64,000 bases of DNA from Gavia stellata (GCF_030936135.1 NC_082603.1:20178880-20242879), one strand, 5' to 3'. Counted from the first letter of the stretch, positions 1 to 12,900 are shown. Notes: generated from the sequence alone by a model not told the origin. Program-made: numbers and translations.

Positions 1-115
1 TTACTTGGTTTGGTTATTCAGTAGGATCTACCTCTACTCCTTCATCAGTCTGTTCATCTATATGGTGCTGAGTCTCTTCATTGCACTCATTACAGATACA
101 TATGAAACTGTCAAG
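1..115 (+). CDS. MCOLN3: MCOLN3 exon (partial): S6 helix
   Basis: Reads in frame from base 2 as 38 residues starting [14 protein letters not shown] and ending DTYETVK. The donor AAG|GTAAGC follows at 116, with the codon complete (phase 0). The 5' end of the exon lies before the window. Confidence 0.93.
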
Positions 116-2319
116 GTAAGCATGAACTCTTACTCTTAATTTGGAATAAAAATGCAAGATTGGTGCTATCAAGACTCTCGTCTCCCTCAATATTTTGACT
201 TACAGTTCATGCCAATTTAAAGAATAAATATAATGGCTACTTTTGAGCGTCCAGAGTGATGATGAGGTTTTTAGTCCTTCCCTACTTCAGATTTCTTACA
301 AGCCTATCTGATTTCCTGCCCCAATGGAAGCTAAGTATCTACTAAAAAGCAGTAGTTTCATAGTCAGTTCTCTGAATCGTCTAAATTCAGGCTTAAGCAA
401 TGCCTGAAAAGTGGTCTGGGGAGGATTTGGGTTATTGTTTGTTTTTGCTCTGCTAAAAGTTTAACTAAATATCAATTTTTAGCACTACCAGCAAGATGGC
501 TTTCCAGAGACAGAACTTCAGAGATTTATATCACAGTGCAAAGACTTACCAAACTCTGGCAGGTACAGGTTAGAGGAGGAGAGTTCTGTATCTCTCTTCT
601 GTTGTTGTAACGGTACGTACCCACATTAAAATTATACATTACTGTATATGCAAAAGCAACACACCACAAAATGTCCCTGGTATAATGTTTATGAAGAATA
701 CTTAAATTTTGGGGAGTGGAGGAGAAAAAATCCCACAAAAATCCCAAACTATTTGTAATGCTCTAGAATGGACGACTTCAGTGAAATGTGTGCAGCCAAC
801 AAACTCCTTAGGAGAGGTGAGGGAACTTTCAAATTAAGAATTACTTAACATATGAAAAATAGTACAGAAAGTTAGATAATGTATACAGTAACTGAGGAAC
901 CCCATATGTATAATGCACAAGCATTAACACTTCCTGTACTTACTGCAATAGTCAGGACTTCCTGAACTCATTCGGTGTCATCTTTTTAATGATACCTTGT
1001 GCAGTAAGGTGTCCTATCTTAAATGGTAGCAGGCCTGAAACCTAGGGAGCAAATCAGCTTGCCAAGGTTGTAAGATAGCATGCGGTTTAAGACAGTATCA
1101 CAGCACTTGGAAAAGGATTGCCTAACTTCCACTATGGAGAGTTTAATGCTTCAGTTATTTGGAGTTTTGTTTCTTCAGGAATACGGATTGCAGGTTACGT
1201 GGTTTATATTTAACCTGGCTGGCAGCAACTCTGAGTCTTGCTTGCTGAAGGGTCCCTTGGTGGGGGAGCCTTAAAGTATTTGCAGCTTGATGAAAAAGAT
1301 CAAAGATATTTGCAGCTCCGCGGTATTGGGCTTTTCTAGTGTGCTATATTGTTATGTGCCAGATAGAATACATTTCCGAGGGGGAGGAGAAGAGGGCATA
1401 TTTTGGAGCAGGGAGAGAACAGAGCCTGCAGTCAGACAGTCCAGAGCAGAGAGCTGCTGTTCCAACCCAGTGCCTTTCTTGCAATGGAAGTGTGGAATGA
1501 AGCAGAGCAGGGCATCTTACTCCTGAGGAAAGGGCACTGAAATGTTAGTATTTCCTTTTCGGCACACACCTCTCAGCTTAACCCGGCAAGAAACCCAGCG
1601 CGAGGCGGGACGGCGTGGGTTTGAAATACTTCTTCCACTGAGTTGGAGGCGGGGATCAGGACGCTAGAAGAGCATTCAAAAAGGAAAACTTTGTTACTCT
1701 CAAGCAACTTGTTCTTCAGGAGCACTGGGCAGCCAGCAGTGCCCTGGACTCGAACGGAGCTGAAGGCATTTAAGTGCCTCATTTCAGAGCCTTGTTTCCT
1801 GAACTGATTACCTACTCTTTTAATGATTTTATCCTGGTACAAAATGTCTTGATCCACGTGTCCCTCATACTATGCACGTTAGTGTTACAAACTGGAAATA
1901 GTGTGTTTCTTTCTCTAGAAGCTAGACCAGGGGGTGACTTTGCAGTTGCCTGCAAATACTGGACATTGCTCCTTTAGCTCAGTACTGTGGCTTTCTGGTT
2001 TTACTTTGAAACAAATGATCTGTAGGAATAAATATGTATGTTGAGTTGAGTGGGGTGTGGAGTTATCAGTTCTATGGCTTCTGCTCCTTAAATAGTCATA
2101 TGGCCCTACAGGACACACAAGGCTTCTCTTAATTCTTTCACATGTTCAAAACGTTTCATGGTGGTTCATGGCAGTTTCTTATCAGTGTATGTCAAATTAG
2201 TAATTAAATAGTTCAGATGCATTTTTAAGGCTCCTTGTACAATGAAACTATTATTTTGATGCATGCACCTGACAACTTTTTTCCCCTTCTCCTGTACAGG
2301 TCCTAGTGAACATATTTAA
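1..2319 (+). CDS. MCOLN3: Mucolipin-3 (TRPML3), 3' portion: last three coding exons, cut by the window edge
   Basis: TRPML3 is a six-helix cation channel of endosomes, lysosomes and the plasma membrane, opened by PI(3,5)P2 and blocked by lumenal acid. Visible coding exons are 1-115 (left edge cut), 483-612 and 2300-2319, joining without frame break into 87 residues. The first part is pore helix S6 ([20 protein letters not shown]). The second is the cytosolic tail, containing [11 protein letters not shown] and ending in a cysteine cluster (LFCCCN) likely to be palmitoylated. The ITDTYET and GFPETEL motifs fit TRPML3 better than TRPML2, whose own tail is encoded downstream. A final exon adds GPSEHI before the stop; the human protein, as I recall it, ends shortly after the cysteines. 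MCOLN2 follows on the same strand. Pore loop, S1-S5 and promoter lie outside the window. Identity is confident; the last six residues are a splice inference. Confidence 0.93.
483..612 (+). CDS. MCOLN3: MCOLN3 penultimate coding exon: cytosolic tail
   Basis: The acceptor TTTTTAG at 481-482 opens [12 protein letters not shown] and runs 43 codons plus one base to LFCCCN. The donor is G|GTACGT at 613. If this intron is retained, the frame reads on as GTYPH and stops at 627-629. Confidence 0.9.
2300..2319 (+). CDS. MCOLN3: MCOLN3 last coding segment
   Basis: A strong pyrimidine tract and CAG (2297-2299) precede GT CCT AGT GAA CAT ATT TAA. Joined to the single base left by the previous exon it gives GPSEHI and stop at 2317-2319. 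The coding part is only 20 bases; the rest of the exon is 3' UTR. Confidence 0.7.
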
Positions 2320-2800
2320 TGGATTGTGGGAGTGTATCATGGAGGCTTCAAAGCAGCACACATTGCAAGAAATGGATAGTAGAGCTGGTGGAAAACCTTA
2401 TACCTAAAGCCTGAATTTGCTTTTCTCAAAAAACAGTGTAGGCCTGTGGCAGAAGCTTGTGATAAACTTACAGTCTTTCTGATTAGGCACTCTCACTGCT
2501 AGTTCAGGGGTTTTGGGGGTTTGGTTTTTTTATTAGATTTGTTCTATTTGTTTCCTCAGTTAAATTGTGCTAGAATGCAAAGGGCATTAAAAAGCTGTCT
2601 GTGTTCAGAGACTTGGCTAGATTATGTGAGTAGACTAGAAACGCAGTAACTTTCAACTATAAGTAGAAATAGTGTTGGACAACTGCAACTTTGAACACCA
2701 GCCTAGCCTTCAGTACTGCAGGCATTATATAGCCCTCAGCATTTTTTGGTTATCTATCTACACTCATAGTAAAAATAAACTAAAACTATGAAATTTCATG
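2320..2800 (+). other. MCOLN3: Probable MCOLN3 3' UTR
   Basis: Non-coding sequence after the MCOLN3 stop. The first AATAAA is at 2774-2779, with a weaker ATTAAA near 2585; a further AATAAA at 3522-3527 could define a longer form. The right boundary is an estimate. Confidence 0.5.
2774..2779 (+). terminator. Candidate polyadenylation signal of MCOLN3
   Basis: Canonical AATAAA about 455 bases after the stop codon. A second AATAAA stands at 3522-3527. Which is used cannot be told from sequence alone. Confidence 0.45.
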
Positions 2801-5800
2801 TAACTTGTTTCTGGAGACATTACAGTGAATTGATGCACAAGCCATTCAAATATGGCCGAGAGCATAAACTAAGTATTTCTATAAACATTAAGTACCACTT
2901 GATGTAAGTGGCAGTCTCTTCTCAGAGAGGCCAGGGGTATGCCAGGCCAGAACTGAAGTTTGAGGGGTGAGTTGAGTGGAGAAATGTAGATGTTCTCCTA
3001 TATCCAGCACTGGGTAGGATCAATTACAGTCTTCAGCTTTGCAGTGTGTTGACCTTATGTTTTTAAAGGAAAAGTCAGACAAAAGCACTTTCAAAATATT
3101 TATTTTTTTATTTGAAATCTTCCTCTGGTACACAAGTCTGTAAACCTGAAGTCTAAACTAAGTTAAATACACAGAAGATATGTCTCTGAGAGTCGTATCT
3201 CTCCACACTTTAGAAACTGGAGGATTCCTACCAACCTAATAACCCTGTACTGTCAGTGGCTGTCTGAAACATTAGATCATATATAAGTTCCGTTTTGACA
3301 ACTTAGTTTATATACTTCGTTGATTGTGATATCATTTAATGGATGCCTTACTTTTCTATAGTCTATTCACTCTGGGAGCAGAATAGAAAACCAAAGGGAA
3401 GCATATTTTAGATAACTTGCATTTGTGAGCAACATTCCTGGAGCTCTGTTTGACCATGTATAATGCTGTGCACAAAGGTGGAGGACACTAAACATGTTCT
3501 GTCTGAATGTAAATGTGCTACAATAAACACTTCCAGCTGCAGTAAGTATGGGGTGTGTCGGTATTCATCTTTATGTAAATATGTTGCCAGGTTAATATAG
3601 GAACTTTTTTTTTTCTTTAAAGCAATATGCAATTTCTGGCATGAAACAGTGTGTGGAGTGTGTGAACTTGCATTTCCTGTAGTCCTGTAGTCAAGATAGT
3701 TCCTGTGGACCCTGGTGAGGACCTGCTCCCAGTTGATCCTGTTTAACAGCATTTCAGTGTTTACCATAGAAAACAAATAAGCAAGTATTAAACCTTACAC
3801 GAAAAATGCTCCTGTACATTACATGAAGTTCAAATTCAGCACAGACAAACCAAATGCAAGGTGTAGGCAGAACAGATTATTCACAGTACCTGAAAGTTTC
3901 CTGTATTGAGGTAATTGTCTTCCAACAGTCGTGTAAGATTGAAAACTTCTGAAGCTTTTCAAGGAGATTCAAAGCAATCTTGCCTTGAAAAGCAAATATT
4001 AAGTGACTGTGTTTTCCGTTGACACATTAAAGTCCTTATGGATCTTTGACAACACACAATATATAATGTGCATATCACTATTGTATAAAATAACTTGTGC
4101 AAGGAATTATGACAAGGATGGCAAGCACTTTAAGATCACTGAAGTTCAGAAGGCTGACTTCTTACCAAGGGTTTTTCACACAGACTGAAGAGAAAGCTAA
4201 GATTAATAATTTGCTCAAAATGCAGGTGCATTTTGTAAACAGCTATGGTATACTTTGTTTGCCGATACAGTTATGAGGCAAGTAGTAGTCTGATTTAATT
4301 TAGAAACGAGGCAGAGCGTATGCTTCATCACTGTTAACTTACAAAATTGGCAACAAATTTCAACAAAATTTGACAGAGCTCTAAAATATCAAATTCTTAA
4401 AAAGTTTTATAGAAGTAGGAAGAAATCGTGTTAATAGAAGCCTGCAGTATGAGCAAAGGGCATGGAAAGCTACAATGGGTGACCCCAAAGCAGGAAAAGA
4501 TACCGTATATAGATTCTTTCAGTTCCTAATAGGAGAAATCTTCCCCTGAAGACTGGTTTCTGTTGCCTGAAGGGCAAACTTCACTGTGAAGCTTGTTTTG
4601 CAGTGAAATCCCTGTTAGAGTCTTTAAGTAATGACCTGTGCTTGTGCTACAGCTAAAAAGTCAATCAACTGAGACGCAGAAATTCAGTGGAAAATCACGC
4701 TCTGTTACTTCTGCTGGATTGCACAGCTGTTCATTTAGCATTGCTGGCAGTTGTGTGGGTTTGGGGAGGAAAGAATTGATGAAAGGCAACTTGCCTTCAA
4801 ACAGTAATGGGCAGGATCACAGCGTGAAGCCAGAGGGGAGGGCTATCTAAAAGCAGAAGGATGTGTAAAACAAAGGATAGGATGGGGTGGGAGGAAAAGA
4901 AGGGACAACTGCTTATAAAGTTAGCAGAGCATCAATTGCATATTTCTGGCCATGGGTGCAGGCTGTTACACGGGGAAAAGAAGGGCAGTACCCTGAAAGG
5001 TTACTGGCTTACACCTGCTCAAAATGTCTAGTTCTGATTGGAGAAATAAATGCTGCTTGTATTACATATCTGATATCTATCTGTATTTTGTTTTTTTTAA
5101 GAAAACCAGACACTCAAACATGTATTGTTTGCCTTGGTTGTGCTGCTAGCAATCTAAGTGCTTGCTGTCCAGATTTCTGACCTGCTTGATCTTTGGTGTT
5201 CAGGATCTTCATCTGCCTGAGTATTTGGCTCACCTGAGAAGCAGCCAGTCAATGCTGTGTTTTCTAGCCTACTGGCTGCACTTGAGATGACGTGCAGCTC
5301 TGCCAGGAGATCTGTGGCTGCTGCTGTTGTGTGGTGGGGCTTTTAAATCTTATTTCATGTCAATATATGATGTGCTGGTTATGGCCTTGCAGAGCCAAGA
5401 AGTGTGACAATGATCTTATTCTAAAAAAACCCTTGTGACTTCAACAGTATCGGTGACCTCAACATTAGCAATGCTAGTAATGCACGTAAAGCTGCATCCT
5501 GGAGACATCAGTATCTTTATGCGGATACAATCAAGCAGGCACAAATAGAACTGTAAAATGGAGGTGAGGAGAGCAAAGAGGCAGATAAAGCATCAGATAA
5601 ACTCATTATGCTTAAAAATGCCATCCTAAGGAAAACAGGGCTTTCAGTGCTGTCCAAGAAGGTGTGGAGGTAAGAAAGTTCCTTTGTTCTGATTCTCACT
5701 GGGGTCTGGAAAGAGTTGCCTGAAAAATACTGATAGTATTTCCTCAGCAAAATAAGTTGCAAGGTGCTAAACTTGGTAACAGCTGTTTTCATACCAAGGC

Positions 5801-6640
5801 TCATTTCAATGCCAATGTTTTGCCTATGCTCAGGTAGTGAGAACTTCTTGTTTTCAGCAGAGCTCAGATGTCTTAACAGAATGAAGTTACACTGAGGGGA
5901 AGAGAGAGGTGGGGGCCGTACTTGTTTCTAAGTACCAGTTTCCATGTTGGATCGAAGCATATTCTCACGGGAAGGAAAACTCTGCATGCAAAAGAGGAAG
6001 AAATCAAATCCAGATATACCTTTCCCATAGGGAAAGGCTCATACCTTTCCCATAAAAAAATGTGTAAAGGCATGATTTATCTCTGGCAGATGGGGGGAAA
6101 AAAACAGATGCTGCTGTAAAAGACCAAACCTGTGATTGCATCTGTCTGGAGCATCTTCCCGCCTGAGGCTGTAGCTAATACCAGATGCTTCAGAGGAAGC
6201 CTTAAGAAAACTTTCATGCATGAGCTGGCATAGTGCTCTCGCAGCTCATTTTGAGTAACTGCACATAGATGTGTGTCTGGGCTTTTGTTCCTTCTTCTCT
6301 CCTTCTCCCTTAAACAGTGTGACTGTAACCAAACACAGCATCTTCCAAGAGCATTACACGAGAGTCCCACACTGCCCATCCCCACCGCGTGGGCAGGTAG
6401 AGCTCAGAGTTGCAATGAAGGCTCTTATAAGTCTGCATTCTGTTTTGAACACCCTCGTTTGGAGCAACCACCTTAAACCACATCCTCAGAGGAACTAGGT
6501 ACCTTTTCAGCTGCAAAACGACCAGCTCTGTAGTAGCTAATCCAACCTGACAGCCTTCCCTGCACGTTGCCTCCTGGCCTACAACAGCAGCTACCGAGCC
6601 TTACTTCACTTCGGAAGAGCCTGAGCACCGGCGACTTCGC
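2800..6640. other. Intergenic region MCOLN3 - MCOLN2
   Basis: About 3.8 kb without a coding frame I can support. It holds a second possible MCOLN3 polyadenylation signal (3522) and a hairpin with a repeated arm at 6016-6054. Short open frames here lack family similarity or coding base pattern. Confidence 0.7.
6016..6054. repeat. Perfect 8-bp hairpin plus 14-bp direct repeat
   Basis: CCTTTCCC at 6019-6026 is followed by loop ATA and its exact reverse complement GGGAAAGG at 6030-6037. The 14-mer ATACCTTTCCCATA occurs at 6016-6029 and again at 6041-6054, so the second copy can also pair with the GGGAAAGG arm. It lies about 600 bp upstream of the MCOLN2 CpG island. Confidence 0.85.
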
Positions 6641-6894
6641 TGTAAAGAGGCAGCTCCATCTGCTGCCGGCCCGGCCGGGCGGCCGCAGGGCACGTGGGCG
6701 GCGGGCCGCCCTCCTCCGCCCGGGCCCCCATAAAGGCGGCGCGGCCGGCGGGGCAGGACGCGGGGCTCGCTGGCGGGATGGGGCTGTGCGGCCCAGGCCG
6801 CTCGGGTCGCGGCGCCGGCTCCCCTCGTCCGCCGCCGAGGGCTGCCGGAGCGCCGCGCCGCCCTGCCCGCGCAGCGGCCGAGCCCCGCGGGCCC

Positions 6895-6944
6895 ATGGAG
6901 ATCTCCCTCAAGTACCTGCCCGGCGGACGGGCCGCCGCCAGCGG
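6895..6944 (+). CDS. MCOLN2: MCOLN2 coding exon 1
   Basis: ATG then [15 protein letters not shown], with donor GG|GTGAGC at 6945 (phase 2) that joins in frame to exon 2. The ATG has G at +4 but C at -3. The in-frame ATG at 6778 has the better context (G at -3 and +4) and would add 39 residues; a third in-frame ATG is at 6694. I chose 6895 because the upstream translation is low-complexity CpG-island sequence. Confidence 0.6.
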
Positions 6945-9900
6945 GTGAGCGCGACGGGACGGGACGGGGCTGGGCGCGGCGCTGCCCGCGCGGGTCACAC
7001 CGCCCGGCGCGGCGGGGCAGGCAGCGGGCGGGGGGAGGTCAGGGCGCTCCTTTCGCCAACGGTTGCGGGAGGGAGCGGAGCGCCCCGGGGCGCGGGCCGG
7101 GCCCCAGCCCGCCGGTCGGGGCACGGCGACCGCGCGGGACGGCGATAACGGGCGTGCCCCGCTGCACCAGCACCGGCGGAGGGGGGGGGCGGCGGGGCCG
7201 CCGCGGGGGGTGGCTGGAGAGGAGCGCGCCCGCTATCGCGCGCTGCAGCCTTCGGGCCCGGAGTAGCGAACAGGCGGGGGAGCTGCTCCAAACTTGCGGC
7301 ACAAGGTAGGTCCTCCCCGCCCGGGCTCTCGGGGCGTGTTGCGCCCTGCTGGTCGGCACCCGTGGAGCTCCCTGCCTGCCGCGCTGCCGGTGGGCCGCGG
7401 TCAGGCGGAGGAGCCGCGGCGCGTTTGGCGCGCCCCTCGCTCCCGCCGCTTTCGGCGGCGTCGCTGCGGCTCCTCCCGCAGTAGCGTAGCGATCGGTAAC
7501 GTTGGCAGCTCTGTAAAAGGAGGGTTTTTTCTCGGTTTCTTAGCGCTCGCTTTCCTGAGAAGTGCAGGGCGATGCCCTCCTCTGGGCGCGTTGTGAACTT
7601 AGTACAAGATCGTGAAGGTGAAGCTGGGGTTGCCCAGTCCGATACGTAGAACCCAACTCAGTGATTTTCTTATTTCCCCTTCTTTTTTCTCCGCCCCCAC
7701 CCCCTTCAATCTCGTTAATACCCCTTCAGGATGTAGGGCTCAGGTAGATAAATGTTCCCGATATGGATCGCTGATGGACAGTATTAGTATCGCTCCTGTA
7801 GTGAATTACTCATTAAAAAAAACCCCAAAACACAACAGGTGAATCTGTGCTCTGGAGCTTTTCAGCTGCTTGATTCAATGGTGCTTTTTCTGTTAGGTGA
7901 AGAGCTACATATTAATGCTTATTTCATAAGTAGGTAGTCATTACTGCTGAAACTTCTTTCTTGAATAGAACACTGAGCTTTATAGTGCCTCACTACAAAA
8001 CATTATCCAAACAACAGATTGTCCCACCAGATACAGCGTTGCAATGGTGGCTATCCTAATGCAGCTTTTAGAATTGAATTAGTAACCATTATTATTCCTG
8101 AGCACAACACTTAATAACACTTAGATATGCATTTAAATGTGCATAGTAGAGTTAGCTTTCATTCACAAAACTTGCTTCTATCTGTGTTTTGGGAAACATA
8201 CGATGGAAACCTATCAAGCAGTGTTAATTACACTGCGGTGTGTGAATCAAACTGTTCTGTTACTCTGTCTTGAGCTAGGTGCTTTGTTTAGATTATTAGG
8301 CTAATAAACATTTGGTAGAACTAGATGGTTTGTTTTGAATGCCCTAAGTCACTATGAATCACTCGGAGCTTTTTAACTTTTTTAATGCTTTGGTGGAAGG
8401 TTCTAATTCTGCAGATTTAATGCAGTTTATTTGGATGTCATTTTGAATCTGTTCTAGAAATGAATTTATTAGAAAACAATTGCTGTATTTCATCTATGCC
8501 AAATTAATTATTTCTTGAATATTACACCAGAAAAGGCTTCTTTATTGGAAGACAAAGCCCAACAGTGATATAGGCTTGAATCTCATCTCTTCCTCTTAAG
8601 CTGAAAAAGTATGTTGCTTTCCTTGGCTGAATTTCCTGCTCACAGTTTCAACAGCTACTTAATGCAGGAAGCTAAAGGCATCAGTGAAAACAATCCCTAG
8701 CCAGTGGAGTTAAGTGAGGGTTGTGTAAAAGTGAAAGTATTGTTATTGGTGAACATCAAGTTTTTGGAATAACTGTAGGGGCTTGAAAGACAACTTTGGA
8801 AAAAACCCACCATGTCTTCCATGGTATGTATTTGAATATCTAAGGAAATAGTGTTTCTTACAAGGTTTGCTGTTTGATATTTTTTCAAGATCTGTCACTT
8901 CGGATACGCTTTTACTGGAAGCTTAGGGGAGGATTTTGCTGAAGTCTTGGCGTAGTTCTTGTGTCATACCTTCGTGCTTTAAGTCTTGACCTGATCCAGC
9001 TTAAACCTGCTCTGTTTCCTCTTTCCCACCTACTCCTACGACTTTTATTCTGGGTTTGGTCTTGTTCATTGTGTACCTGCACAAATGCTGCTGGCTGTTC
9101 AAGAGAAGCTGGTACAGAAGTAGTGATGTCTTTGGGTGTCAGTGCAAGATTGAAGTATGTATGTACCTGTTCCCATACATAATACTCACAGCTGTAATTA
9201 TCATATGATTTTCTGTCAGATGTGTTTAAATTTTTCAAAGCTTTTGTATCTTAAACATTATTAAAACTAATCCAGTGTGTTTTTATTCTAAATTTAAATA
9301 GGGATGTGCGCCACAGTTTCTTTTTCTTAAAAACCTTCCTGTGTTTTTCCTGTCTCAAAACCAAAATCAGCCTACCTCCTATTGCCTTCATGGCTGATTG
9401 ATTTAAGACTGTGTGATAAAGATAACTTTTGAGCTTCTAATGTTAAAATAGATTTTTTTGGGGCGGGGGGTTTCACTTCCTCTTATGAGGAGACACCACA
9501 GTGTCGACTTTACTGTGTTTTTTAACTCTTATTTCTCTTCTTACAAGATAGCTGGTTCTAGCAAATCAAATGTGCTTTGTGGTCTACAGTTTGGGCTTAA
9601 ATACCAGAACACTTCAGACAGCTGAGGACAAAAGAAGTAAGAATGCATCTGAAAACTTGGAAATGATGCCTTCGGTTTTGACCTTGAGAGAAAAATGTTA
9701 TCCTTTATAAAATTCAGAACCTGGGGAGTAATTTTCTGGATGGTAAATGGGACTGATAATCGGCTTACATAGCCAGTTTCAGATATGATTGCTCTACCTT
9801 AACACATGGCAGGAGGAAAAAAATTGTAGTTTGGTTCTGATCTCTGTGTGAAGTAGGAAAGTTCTGACCATTATGGTACTGGAAAACAGTGTTAGAAAGG

Positions 9901-12900
9901 TCAGCAGAAGAGGAAAGTTTTCAATGCCCTGTTCAGCTGAGAGGGAGAAACTTAGAGTGATTTAAGACACCTACAACAACAGTCCTCTGTGCTTGTTCCT
10001 CTGATTTTTGCACGCCCATATATTTAAATAAATAAATGCCTATGAGTTTAGCCCATAAAGCTGCGTGTTCGTAACAGAAGTAAGCTGTGAAGCCTGCTCT
10101 GGTGGCTTAGTCTTTAAGACACCTTTTTCTGGTGGTAGCCATGTGGGTTATTCAGAGAAATGTGTTAACACTGGCCTCTCTTTATTTCAAATATTTAATT
10201 TTAAGAAAGAGTTAAACGTAGACTTGCTATTACTATTACGGATCTTATTTAATGCCTATTTCCTGATAAATAGTTGTGTAAATGTTGTGTTTTGATGATC
10301 TAATGTCATTGAATGAGTTTTAATGATGTGATCATAGGGAAATATTTCCTGCGTTTTGCTGTAAAACAAACAGAAAACTTACAGATCTTCTGCGTCAGCT
10401 GATCTGAAGTGAAACTGCAATATGAGGAAATTGTCTGCCAAAATGTTTTGTTGGTTTCTAATTGATGTATTATTTATGGCAGAAATATGATGGCTCAGTC
10501 AGATTTAGATCTAAAAGAGACGGCTCTGAAAGAGGATTTGAAGTTTTACTTCATGAACCCATGTGAAAAATACAGAGCAAGACATCAAATACCATGGAAA
10601 CTGGCTTTGCAGATTTTGAAGATACTTATGGTTACTACCCAGGTAATCCTTCCTCTGTTTTTACTCTTAAGAAGCGTAGCAATGATGTGCCTGAGAAGCA
10701 GGTCTGTGGTTCTGGGCCTCTGCCATCCCTCGATATTTGCTACTGACTTGACCTTCCTGCTTCAGTCCAGAAAGAAAAAATGCTATGAAAGGTGTGTCAA
10801 GGGGCAAGAATAACATAAACTTATTACAAAAGCCTACTGGAGTTTTTGGGGCAGTATTTGACCAGGTATTTTGCTGTTTTTAAGATAACACTTCAAAGCA
10901 AATTACTCTTCCCACTAAACCCAACACTGTCTCCAGGCTTGCTGTCACAGTACTGCTCTATGAATGTAACAGGAAGCAGAACACACATTATAGTTTTCAC
11001 TGGGCTGTTTTAAAAGTGGTATTTCTTGGAATCTAGTCAGTAACTGGAAATGTACATTTTCAATGTCTCTGGTGGTGGGGGTGACTGGGGTACAGGAATC
11101 GGACGTGCCCTTTGCTTCCATCATGACATGATGCATTTCAAACAGTTGGGTACCTAGATAGGTAGAGGCAAAGAAGAGGGCGGTTTTTCAACTGCACTGG
11201 TATCACAGTGTAGTTGGTTAATTTACAGTCGACTAAGAAATGATGACTGGAGGTCAAGGGAAGCAAAATGGGACACATGTATAAGTAAAACTGTTTTTCT
11301 GGACCTTTGAAATGCAGGACTCTGACATCTGACACTTTGCAAGTACAGCTAAATATACAACTGCTAAAAACATGCTGAGTTGCAGGATTCTAGGTTTGTG
11401 TTTGACTTGCCCGCTAGAATGAAGCGTAACCCTGGCTTACGTGTCCCTGTATTTTATTGACCGCTCTAGCTCTTCCTCTCGCTCTGGAAAGATGGGGCCG
11501 GCTCTCTGGCCCCGCTGGCACGGGGTCCGGCCTCTGCTGCTGCCGTGCTGTGCCGAAGTGCTGACGGAGCTCTGTCCACAGGCAGGAGCGCGATGCAGCG
11601 GTTGGTCTGTCTAGGCAAGGTTAGCTGAAATAGGCTATTTGCAGTAGTGCTGGTACAACTGCTACCCATAGTGTCGGAGCTGCTGAGAACAGGGAGAGTG
11701 TTCGGGGGGAGGAGGGGGTGGGCAGTGCAAGCACAGCGTGAGCGAAGAGGACAGGTTGCCCCATCTTCCTTTACTGGCAGCTGCACCTCAGACATGAGTT
11801 ATTGCACTCTATTCGAAGACAGGGCAGTAAGCTTTGTATGTCAGTAATGAGACAAAATACAACCACACATGGCTCCGAAAAGGTTCAGTACTTTCAATCT
11901 ATCCTAACCTATTGACTTAAATTCTTGGGGGAGTCACTGAACATGTAATTTTTCTGTCTGCTGTCCTAGTATCCCGCTATCCTTTGTGAGCCAAAGGGGT
12001 GCTCTGCTGCTTGGCTTTCAAAGGCCACAAGATTTTCTGGGTTGCTGCTTAAGACTTTTCTTGTCAGCCCTGGGTCTTGCTCAGATGCCAGGCAGGTAGT
12101 CTGCAAGAAAAAGAAAATAGAGTTTCTGAAGGAAAATGTATTGCTGCTCTGCAGGGAGGTTTCTAATGTGAGCTAACACTAAATAGACAGGTTCAACAAG
12201 CATCTCTATTTCAGAGTGAGGGCAAGACCCTTGAAAGACAAACTAGGAATAAGTTAAGCCTCCTTCTAGCTGCTTCTGCCTGATGCCAGCCTGTTAGTCA
12301 TGACACTCGTGGCTTCTGCAGCAGCTGGGGTATCTGTGCCTGACTGAAAAGCAGAAGAGGCTTCTGTCCCAGTGTGGGGAGTAAGTTTTACTCCAATGCT
12401 GTGCTGAAATCCCCTAGGGAGTTCCCTGAGGAAACCCTGCTGAGTATGTTTAATTTCTCTGTATTGCAGCTGGAAGATCCCTGATTTGAGATATTAACTA
12501 GAGTGCTGCGGACCTATTTGTAGCACACGGTGATTTTGTTGCAGTCAACTGAAGGTATAAATAGTTGATTTGTAACTTGGCCAAAAGTGTGAAGATTCGG
12601 GTCTTAATCTGAAGACTGTATATACCCGGCAGAGCTGACATCCCCATTTCTCTGTTCTGGTTGTGACTTTGCTGTACAACCAGCCTGGCACTAAATAGTC
12701 CTGCTGTATGTATTCTTTTGACCTGGCCCAGATCTAAGCAATTACTGTCTAGGAGAAAAGATGATGTATTCCAGTGAAGGGGGAAAAATAGGTGTGCTTT
12801 CCAGTTCCCATTGTTTTGAATGAAAGAATTTGGGTGTTAGTGGAGCCTGTCTGTTTGCTTTGGGGGATTTCTAAGTTCACAGTTCTCTTGCTTGCAGTTT

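Larger units (their letters stand above)
6640..7500 (+). promoter_or_regulatory. MCOLN2: CpG island at the MCOLN2 5' end
   Basis: An abrupt rise in GC and CpG content covers MCOLN2 exon 1 and the start of intron 1, as expected of a vertebrate CpG-island promoter. A weak TATA-like CATAAAG sits near 6729, but no convincing TATA box is seen. Several G-runs follow in intron 1. Boundaries are judged by eye. Confidence 0.8.

Noticed and set aside
6567-7148. Long open frames on both strands (up to 193 residues) over the MCOLN2 CpG island
   Set aside because: GC-rich DNA lacks stop codons; translations are Arg/Ala/Gly/Pro-rich without domains. Only the short in-frame MCOLN2 exon 1 is supported.
11460-11790. 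Mildly CpG-rich patch in MCOLN2 intron 2
   Set aside because: Weaker than the intron 11 patch, with no splice donor or promoter element.
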